Shown here: positions 1 through 6,200 of the stretch, piece by piece
How the letters are laid out: every line of letters starts with the position of its first letter
How positions within the stretch are numbered: position 1 is the stretch's first letter
DNA from: Methylomonas sp.
GTDB lineage: Bacteria > Pseudomonadota > Gammaproteobacteria > Methylococcales > Methylomonadaceae
Length of the DNA: 11,396 nt
Assembly (NCBI GenBank): GCA_028688235.1
Contig: JAQTYP010000065.1
Location: forward strand, 1 to 11,396
Direction: 5' to 3'
Translations under genes and position numbers: made by a program
The notes under the pieces: generated by a model
The model's input: only the letters and a program-made list of their open reading frames with translations
Told to the model about the DNA's origin: nothing
The model's database searches: none

Positions 1-1289
1 GGGGTACGTACGTTGAAATGCCAATCGAACAGTTTTTGCACCAGCTCGAGGTGCGAAGGATGCACGGACTCCAACCATCCGCGGCCAATTTCCTGATGCA
101 GATTTCTGCCGGTAAAATCCAGCCAGTGTTTATTGACCCAAACGGCAGACTGGCCTGCATCCGTCATCCAGATCAGGACAGGCGCGGAGTCCGCCATCAA
201 GCGAAAACGCGCTTCGCTTTCCTGCAAGTCCTGATTGGCCGCGGCCGCATAGGCCAATGCGTCACCGCGAGCGATGAATTCCCTAAACAGCAGGCCCAGC
301 AAAAAACTTAATATCCCGCCGCTAATCAAGATGGTCAGTGACTGGTCGTGGGTCAGCCAGCTTTTCAAGCCCGGTTCGCTGTGTATGACCAATGTCCAGC
401 AATGTCCGCCAATTTCCAGCTTTTGGCTCTTGACCAGGGTATGACTCGAAGTTTGTTCGGATTGATCGCTGTACATCAGGCTTTCGGGAGATGCCTTATC
501 GCCATCATAAATGATTAAACTCAAATCCCCGGCCCTTTCACCGCCGATGCCGTGAATAAAATCCTTCATCCTGAAAGGAGCGTAGACCCAGCCGACGATA
601 TTCGTTCGGCGTTCCTGTTCGGCATAATGGGGCAGACCGTTTCGGTAAACCGGCAAATACAACAGGAATCCGGCCTGGACATCGGCGTCGATTTCCTGAA
701 CCAGCGTCACCTTTCCCGACATGCCGACGGCGTCGTTATCGCGGGCATAAACCATGGCTCGATGCCGCACGGGTTCCATAAACATATCGTAGCTAAACGC
801 AACCAGATTGCGTCCTTCAAAAGGTTCGAGGTAGAGAATAGTGGTATAAACTTCGCGCTCGCCCTCCGGATAGATTTGATAATTCGAAAAGCCCTGGCCG
901 CGAATTTCCTTGATGTGAGCCTCTTTTTGTTGCTTGGGTACAATCAACGAAAAGCCCACGCCCTGAATCCCCGGATAGCGTTGCTCCAAATTCAACGAGC
1001 GCACGTATTCATGAAACTCGGCCCGATCGACTTCAATAGAAGCGGCAAACAGCCCACGAGCGCCGTGCAAAACTTGCTTATAGGTCTCCAGACGCTTGTC
1101 AACACCTTCCAGCAACTGCCGGACACGAAAGTCAAAATAAGCCTGGGTATTATTTTCGTAAGCCCGCTCGGACCAGTACCATAAACTCAGCGTGATCAAC
1201 AAGCCGATGAACATCCCCAGATATGCCCCGCCCAAGGCTTTCAGCCGCCTGCGCCATGGGGATAACAATGAAGCCATAGAAATTGCCAT
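1..1289 (-). CDS. CHASE-PAS membrane sensor, N-terminal part (runs off left edge)
   Basis: This is the N-terminal part (429 full codons) of a signalling receptor that continues beyond the left edge. Residues about 22-39 form a first transmembrane helix after an Arg-rich start (PWRRR). Residues about 60-300 form an extracytoplasmic CHASE domain, recognisable from RYPGIQGVGFSLIVP (104-118), the ARD at 182-184 followed by SGKVTLVQE, and GFLLYLPVYR (207-216). Residues about 317-336 form a second helix. A cytoplasmic PAS domain starts near 356 (LQESEARFRLMADSAP) and is cut. CHASE domains bind small extracellular ligands, and such receptors usually end in a histidine kinase or a GGDEF/EAL module; which one is not visible here. 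The ATG at 1289 is chosen because AGGAG lies 8 nt upstream (1298-1302) and the hydrophobic helix follows. A second ATG four codons downstream is possible. The coding evidence is strong although the frame has no stop inside the window. Confidence 0.92.
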   Translation of the reverse strand, partial: MAISMASLLSPWRRRLKALGGAYLGMFIGLLITLSLWYWSERAYENNTQAYFDFRVRQLLEGVDKRLETYKQVLHGARGLFAASIEVDRAEFHEYVRSLNLEQRYPGIQGVGFSLIVPKQQKEAHIKEIRGQGFSNYQIYPEGEREVYTTILYLEPFEGRNLVAFSYDMFMEPVRHRAMVYARDNDAVGMSGKVTLVQEIDADVQAGFLLYLPVYRNGLPHYAEQERRTNIVGWVYAPFRMKDFIHGIGGERAGDLSLIIYDGDKASPESLMYSDQSEQTSSHTLVKSQKLEIGGHCWTLVIHSEPGLKSWLTHDQSLTILISGGILSFLLGLLFREFIARGDALAYAAAANQDLQESEARFRLMADSAPVLIWMTDAGQSAVWVNKHWLDFTGRNLHQEIGRGWLESVHPSHLELVQKLFDWHFNVRT

Positions 1290-1297
1290 CGCTGCTT

Positions 1298-1302
1298 CTC
1301 CT
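1298..1302 (-). promoter_or_regulatory. Ribosome binding site of the CHASE-PAS sensor
   Basis: On the minus strand AGGAG sits 8 nt before the ATG at 1289. It fixes that start in preference to the second ATG four codons downstream. Confidence 0.7.
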
Positions 1303-1321
1303 AAGATAGCGATGAAGGACA

Positions 1322-1350
1322 CTGGAGGGCTGCAAACATTTACCCTCCAG
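1322..1350 (-). repeat. Perfect 8-bp inverted repeat in the sensor gene leader
   Basis: The arms CTGGAGGG (1322-1329) and CCCTCCAG (1343-1350) are perfectly complementary across a 13-nt spacer. The element lies 33 bp upstream of the sensor ATG. No T-run follows it in the direction of the sensor gene, so it is not a classical terminator. It could be an operator for a dimeric repressor or an RNA hairpin in the 5' leader. The symmetry is seen directly; the function is inferred. Confidence 0.45.
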
Positions 1351-1644
1351 GCGTAATCCATCCTTCCTAACCGATATGGGAAGTATCACCGAGCTTGCAC
1401 TCTTTGGGAACAGACTTCTGTGCAATAACAGACAACCAGGACAAACCAACCCCACACATTTCGTTGGTCATCGACTATAGAATTTTATTGCAAGCATTTA
1501 ATAACATTGAGATCTTTAATTGGACAACTCCTCCTTTAGCAATAGGATTCGGCTCAGAAATCTTTGGCAAAAATCATCGAACGAGAATGATGGAAACCGG
1601 CGTGTTCCTGCCTTTCATGCCGAATGAGCCCTCCATCAACGTAT

Positions 1645-1807
1645 ATGAGTAGCAAAGACATCAATCCATTGAGCGAAGAATAACGCCGGAAAACTCTCGA
1701 AAGTTCGCCGACCGACACATGGTTCTTGATGCGGCTTTATCGCCGAAAGTCTGACCGAGCAGGAGGTCGAGGAATTGGGTTTATATTACCCAAACATCGA
1801 ACTCTAA
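1645..1807 (+). pseudogene. Possible remnant of a small gene (stop plus frameshift)
   Basis: Two stretches look coding but do not join. From the ATG at 1645 one reads MSSKDINPLSEE, then TAA at 1681-1683, then in the same frame a plausible continuation ending near DTWFLM (about 1712-1731). In another frame, 1730-1807 reads an acidic tail containing ESLTEQEVEELGLYYPNIEL and ends in TAA, directly after an in-frame TGA at 1727-1729. The tail resembles the C-terminus of a real protein and is followed 31 bp later by a strong terminator. One nonsense change plus one frameshift would explain the arrangement. No Shine-Dalgarno sequence precedes the ATG. I do not recognise the family, and chance open frames remain possible. 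Confidence 0.35.
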
Positions 1808-1838
1808 ACCGGCCGACAATTGCCACCCGCGAAAGATG

Positions 1839-1864
1839 AAAAGGCGACTGTCGCCGCCTTTTTT
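1839..1864 (+). terminator. Rho-independent terminator
   Basis: Arms AAAAGGCG (1839-1846) and CGCCTTTT (1855-1862) pair over an 8-nt loop, and the T-run extends to 1864. It is best read rightward, ending transcription from the remnant upstream. Because the stem itself starts with AAAA it could also work weakly leftward. Confidence 0.7.
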
Positions 1865-1942
1865 GCTATTTTGTCCATTGCAGTATTCATCAAAAAGCCA
1901 CTCGCTCGCTCCTTGTCCTGCGGGGTGACAATAGCGTCCAGA

Positions 1943-1971
1943 TGAACAATTGCTCTATTTAAAATTAAAAT
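1943..1971 (+). promoter_or_regulatory. Candidate sigma-70 promoter of the haem protein gene
   Basis: TGAACA (1943-1948, 4 of 6 matches to the -35 consensus) is followed after exactly 17 bp by TAAAAT (1966-1971, 5 of 6 matches to the -10 consensus). A start near 1978 would give a leader of about 38 nt before the ATG at 2016. The element lies downstream of the terminator, as expected for an independent unit. It was found by eye only. Confidence 0.35.
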
Positions 1972-2015
1972 CGGGACCGCCTTAGGGCGCGCTTCCCAAT
2001 CAACCCTGGAATCGT

Positions 2016-2807
2016 ATGTCTGAAGAACTCAACATCCCCGCCAAATACGCCTATAAAGGCGCCAATCTGGTCAGCTTCGGCACTTGCATCAAGCTATTGT
2101 TCAGCGGTTATCTGGTTACCATCGCCGCCGGTTACCTGATGGCGCTAGTTCAGATTCTGGCTACTCACGGCATGGCCGACGGCAAATTCGGCTTGTCACT
2201 CGATGACGTCGTTTACAGCTATTATGGCGACCGTTCAGGCTCGGTATTAGAATCCAAACTCAACGGTTCGATGAAGTTTAACGCTCCGGAACAAGACCGC
2301 TTCAAAATCATTCAATGGGTGCGAAACGGCGCAGCCGAAGTGGAATATAACGCCAGTATCAAGGCCGTCGTCGATAAAAACTGCATCAGATGCCATAACG
2401 AATCTTCCGGCTCATTACCCGATTTTTCCAAATTCGAAAACCTGCAGAAACTATCCGAATCCAGTGAAGGCGCAACCTTTCAATCGCTCACCCGCTTGTC
2501 GCACATCCATTTATTCGGCATCAGCTTTATATTCATGTTCGTCGGCATTATCTTCAGTTTCAGTACCGAAGTGCCCGGTTACTTGAAATACCCGGCCGTC
2601 ATCATGCCTTATCTATTCCTGCTGATCGACATCGCCTCCTGGTGGTTGACCAAATTGAATCCGCATTTCGCCTGGTTGGTCATCATCGCCGGTTTCGGAC
2701 TGGGCATTTCGTTTGCATTCATGTGGAGCGTATCGATGTATCAAATGTGGATATTAGGCGGCCTACGCAAGCAGTCCGACCGCCGCAACGCCATCCTGCG
2801 GGATTGA
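2016..2807 (+). CDS. Four-helix membrane protein with one periplasmic CxxCH haem c motif
   Basis: The 263-residue protein has a hydrophobic helix at about 26-48, a soluble loop at 49-165, then helices at about 167-183, 191-211 and 218-245, and a basic C-terminal tail (LRKQSDRR). The loop carries CIRCH (123-127), the covalent haem c attachment motif. The positive-inside rule puts both termini in the cytoplasm and the haem loop in the periplasm, where haem c is attached. Histidines 163 and 165 (LSHIHLFG) at the entry of helix 2 could be additional ligands. A role in electron transfer or redox sensing is inferred; I cannot name the family. The start has TGGA five bases upstream (2007-2010). No other gene lies on its strand in this window, so it appears monocistronic, and it converges with the operon to its right. 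The N-terminal helix probably acts as an uncleaved signal anchor. Confidence 0.85.
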   Translation: MSEELNIPAKYAYKGANLVSFGTCIKLLFSGYLVTIAAGYLMALVQILATHGMADGKFGLSLDDVVYSYYGDRSGSVLESKLNGSMKFNAPEQDRFKIIQWVRNGAAEVEYNASIKAVVDKNCIRCHNESSGSLPDFSKFENLQKLSESSEGATFQSLTRLSHIHLFGISFIFMFVGIIFSFSTEVPGYLKYPAVIMPYLFLLIDIASWWLTKLNPHFAWLVIIAGFGLGISFAFMWSVSMYQMWILGGLRKQSDRRNAILRD

Positions 2808-2839
2808 TTCCCGGCTATCGAGCCATCCTGATTCCGACT
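2808..2839. other. 32-bp junction between convergent genes
   Basis: The haem protein gene and the operon end tail to tail. The only structure I see is a 5-bp hairpin, CGGGA (2799-2803) with TCCCG (2809-2813), which overlaps the TGA of the haem protein gene. It has no T-run on either strand, so a conventional terminator is not evident and the two transcripts may overlap. Confidence 0.4.
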
Positions 2840-3187
2840 TCAGTGGGCCGACGTGGGCGGTTCGTCTGCTGGCTTGTTGCCAAAATCGATCAATTCCTGC
2901 CTTATCGCCTCCCGAATCGCGGCTCTGTCCAAGGCGTCCAAACCGTAGCGTTGCGCCAGATTTCGATAGTCGTCTTCGTTTAACGACACAGTTAGCCGCG
3001 GACGTTTCGGTGTCTTTACGTCCAATTGCACTATTTTGCGAATTTGATCGGAGGTGCTCAGGCCGTTTTTGTTGGCTTCGCGTCTGATGGCTTCCGATAC
3101 GCCGGTGCCGAACTCGAAGGCCACCTGGATAGCCCGTATGCTGCGCTCGGAGATTTTCCAGTTTTCCGGCAGGTCTTTTTTACTCAT
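2840..3187 (-). CDS. Small protein with ribbon-helix-helix-like segment, last gene of flotillin/AAA+ operon
   Basis: This is a 115-residue soluble, charged protein. Residues 63-100 fit the strand-helix-helix pattern of MetJ/Arc/CopG-type DNA-binding proteins: a strand RLTVSLN (64-70), a helix from EDDYRNLAQRYG (71-82), then a helix DRAAIREAIRQEL (87-99). The N-terminal half (11-55) is predicted helical and includes GLSTSDQIRKIV (42-53), which is itself similar in style to an RHH helix pair. The C-terminus (103-115) is probably disordered. The ATG at 3187 has no good Shine-Dalgarno sequence, but it lies only 4 nt after the stop of a 19-codon ORF, suggesting translational coupling. As the last gene of the operon it could be an autoregulator or an accessory protein of the ATPase. 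The RHH assignment is from pattern only. Confidence 0.75.
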   Translation of the reverse strand: MSKKDLPENWKISERSIRAIQVAFEFGTGVSEAIRREANKNGLSTSDQIRKIVQLDVKTPKRPRLTVSLNEDDYRNLAQRYGLDALDRAAIREAIRQELIDFGNKPADEPPTSAH

Positions 3188-3191
3188 ATCG

Positions 3192-3251
3192 TTATGCGTT
3201 TTCCGTCAAAATCATTCCATCGGCAAAATAAATCGGCAACTTATCGCCCAT
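3192..3251 (-). CDS. 19-codon coupled mini-ORF between the ATPase and RHH-like genes
   Basis: An ATG at 3251 shares one base with the TGA stop of the ATPase gene (TGATG) and opens a frame encoding MGDKLPIYFADGMILTENA, ending in TAA at 3192-3194. AGGAAG (3260-3265) lies 8 nt upstream, a fair ribosome binding site. The next gene starts 4 nt after the TAA. The spacing suggests a small peptide or a coupling leader that hands ribosomes on to the poorly initiated downstream gene. No known family is recognised, and at this length the ORF could be fortuitous. Confidence 0.4.
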   Translation of the reverse strand: MGDKLPIYFADGMILTENA

Positions 3252-6200
3252 CAAGTCGGCTTCCTGGGCTTGTCGACGGGTTTCAATCTGGCAAACTCCT
3301 CGGCCAGCCATTTCACGCGCTCCCAGGTATCCTGTTCCATGCTGATTTTATGCTGCATGGCCGAAAACACCGGCAGGAAAGACAGTTCGTACAATTCCGC
3401 CAGTTTACGCAGCACTTCGTCCACCCCCGGCAGCGGTTGGTTGACGACTTGTACATGGGTTTCCGATTCGGCGATCTGGCCGCGCAATCGGGCGATTTGA
3501 TCGTTAAGTTCCAGCAACGGCGAAGGGCTTTGCAGCTGGCGGGCAACCAGGGTCAGTTGTTCGCCTATCCGCGACAACTGGTTCGCCAGCAGACGCGCCG
3601 GGTCGTTGTCGTCGCCGAGTTTGCGCAACCGGCTGTATTCATCCTTTATGGCTTGCCAGCGCGCCTGTTCTTCCATCGTCAACACCCCGCGTATTTCCTT
3701 GAGCTTTAACAGGTTTTCCTCGGCGCCGCGGGTCAGGGTTTGGGCTTCGCCGGCGTAATGGTCGCCTATCAGATTTTGCAATTCCTCGTCGTTCATCACC
3801 GCCGTGACTTTTTCGGCCATCTTGTTCATGTTGCGGTAACTGCCCTGCAATTTGAAAGGCGGTTCGCCGCGATAGCGGTCGTCCTGGGCCGCCGAATAGA
3901 TGTATTGCCGATTGACCGCCAACACCACGTCGCGAATCTTCAACATTTTTTCCAGCATCGCGGCAATTTCCCGACTCTCGGCGGCGGCATAGCGGTGTTC
4001 GAATTCGTTGTCGGATACGCTTTCACCCTGTGCCCTGCGAATAAAGCGGTAGACGTCGGCCATGCCGCGCATCGCCAGACTTTGCAAAACCGGGTTGGAG
4101 GTGAGGGCATTTTCGATGAAGCTTTGCGCGAATACGGCTTCGTTGCCGCTCAACACGTCGCCCAGATTGTAAATGTCGGCGCGATTGGCCAGCATATCGG
4201 GAATCCTGAAGACCTCCCCGGATTCGGTATAGGGGTTGCCGGCCATCACCACGCAGAATTTCTTGCCGCGCATGTCGTAGCTCTTGGTCTTGCCCCGCCA
4301 GACGCCTTCAATGCGCCTGGAGCCGTCGCATAGCGAGATGAATTTTTGCAGAAACTCGGCATGGGTGTGCTGAATGTCGTCGAGATACAGCATGACGTTG
4401 TTGCCCATTTCCAGAGCCAGATTGAGTTTTTCCAGCTCCGTGGCCGCCGTGGCGTTGGGAGCCTGACCGGGGTCCAGGGAGTGCACGCCATGACCCAGCG
4501 CCGGGCAGTCGATTTTCATGAACACCAGCCCCAGGCGGTTGCCGATATATTCCATCAACGTGGTCTTGCCGTAGCCGGGCGGTGAAATCAACAACAATAA
4601 ACCCATCAAATCGGTGCGCTTGGCGCTGCCGGCCGCGCCCATCTGTTTGGCCAGATTGTCGCCGACCAGCGGCAGATAAACTTCGTCTATCAAGCGGTTG
4701 CGGACGAATGACGTCAAGGGTTTGGCCCGATAGCGCTCCAAGCGCAGTTGCTCGCGCTCCGTGGCTATCAAATCCTGCCGCAAGGCCTGAAATTGCTGAA
4801 AGCCGGGCACGATACACCGGCGATGTCGTTGCAGGCGCTGGCCGAATTCGTCCAGACCGAAGACCAAGCGCCTGTCCTGGATGCGGGGATGTTCGCCCAT
4901 CAGATTGTCGACGACAATGTCCAGGCCGGCGGAGCTGATTTTGCGCCGAAGATCGCCGCCCATGATCAGCATGACCGCTTCCGGCACGAAGCGCTGGTAG
5001 GCTGCATATGAACTTTGTTCGCTTATGCCGCTCAGCCAAACAAAACACAGTTGCCACTGGCATTCCACCGCGCCACGGGCTTGTTGCAGGGCCAGCTCGA
5101 AATCGGCCCGGTGGCCTATGGTATCCAGGTGCTGATACAAGGCCTTGACCAGCGTTTCGGCGGCTTGGCTGGCGACGAATTCCACCAAGGTTGCGGCCAA
5201 CTCCGCCAACAGATAATCGGCGGCCACGGCCGGATCGGCGGCCGCCAAACCGGCCAAATGCTTGAATTCCGCGATTTTCGGCGCGAGCTGCCCTATCAAG
5301 TCGTCATGCGCCTTGCGGCTACCCAGGGTTTTTTGCAACAGGGCCGCGCTTTGCGCCAGCCGTTGCAAGGTTTGTGTTTGCGGGCCGGCGCCGAAACGCC
5401 AAAAAACCAAGGCCAGCGCGCGGGTATCGGGGGTATAACGCAGCGGTCCGGCGGTTCGATAGGCCGGCAATAGCCGCTCCAGTATCTTGCAGGCATCGGC
5501 GTCGTGTATGCCTTTGTCGTAACCTTCCTGATAGCGGGGGCCGGCATACCGGCGCACAATCCCAATAAGTTCGTCCTGCCCCAGCAGCGCCGCATGTAAA
5601 CGATCCAGACTCAACGCCTCCAGCCCCTGTTCGGCGGCATGCAATAGCGAGGCCGCCAAATATTCGGCCCGGTAAACCTCTGCGGTTTCGGAAACCAGTG
5701 CCTGACTCCAATAATCCTTCAGTGCCACGAGTTGCGGATAGTCGGCCGGCGCGTAGTAATCGGTACCAACCAAATGCCAGACCAGTTGTTCCTGGCGCTT
5801 GATCAAGGTCAGATCCAGAGGCTGGGTATTGACGCTGAATTTATGCTTACCCAGCTTGATCAGCGTGCCGCCCTCCTCGAAGATGTCCTGCCGGTCTCGC
5901 AAGGCGCGTATAGCCTGATCCTGCATGGCTTTCAAGCGGGCTTGGGCGTCGTCGGCCCCTACCGAGGCCTCCAATGCCTGTAACTGGCCGATAAGCTGCC
6001 TAAGTTTCAGCACCATCGGGTCGGCAGCCAGAAAGCCGTTCAACGCATCGGCCCGATCGAAACTTTGCAGCCTGCGCTCTATACTGCCGAACAGGCGGTC
6101 GGCTGCCGCAGCAATGTTCTGCACGCGGCGCTGTCTTTCGTCCAGCAGCACCTGTTTGCGCGATTGAAAGCTCTCGAACAACTGCTCGCGCTGCTGAACG

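Larger units (their letters stand above)
1290..2015. other. 726-bp intergenic region between sensor and haem protein genes
   Basis: This AT-richer gap separates two divergent genes. Leftward it holds the sensor leader, with an 8-bp inverted repeat at 1322-1350 and a weak -10-like TATAGT on the minus strand (1474-1479) that lacks a convincing -35. In the middle (about 1645-1807) there is a probable gene remnant. Then come a rho-independent terminator (1839-1864) and a candidate rightward promoter (1943-1971). An open stretch at 1395-1652 on the plus strand begins at TTG, has no ribosome binding site and encodes nothing I recognise, so I do not call it a gene. I find no tRNA, CRISPR array or known riboswitch pattern here. 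Confidence 0.6.

Noticed and set aside
552..1184. 210-codon plus-strand open frame
   Set aside because: The minus strand here encodes a clear CHASE domain in a continuous frame; the plus frame is its complement.
1290..1480. Possible c-di-GMP riboswitch in the sensor leader
   Set aside because: I looked for the conserved GEMM-type core, which would suit a signalling gene, and did not find it.
1395..1652. 85-codon plus-strand open frame starting at TTG
   Set aside because: It has a rare start, no ribosome binding site and no recognisable domain, and it lies in AT-rich intergenic DNA.
1811..2034. Open minus-strand stretch of about 70 codons across the promoter and terminator
   Set aside because: The frame opens after a TGA inside the haem gene start region and has no good start codon before its last third. 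It also overlaps the terminator hairpin.
3026..3709. 227-codon plus-strand open frame
   Set aside because: It crosses the antisense of three minus-strand reading frames, including the end of the ATPase gene, and its product is low-complexity with no domain. It is a shadow of GC-rich coding DNA.
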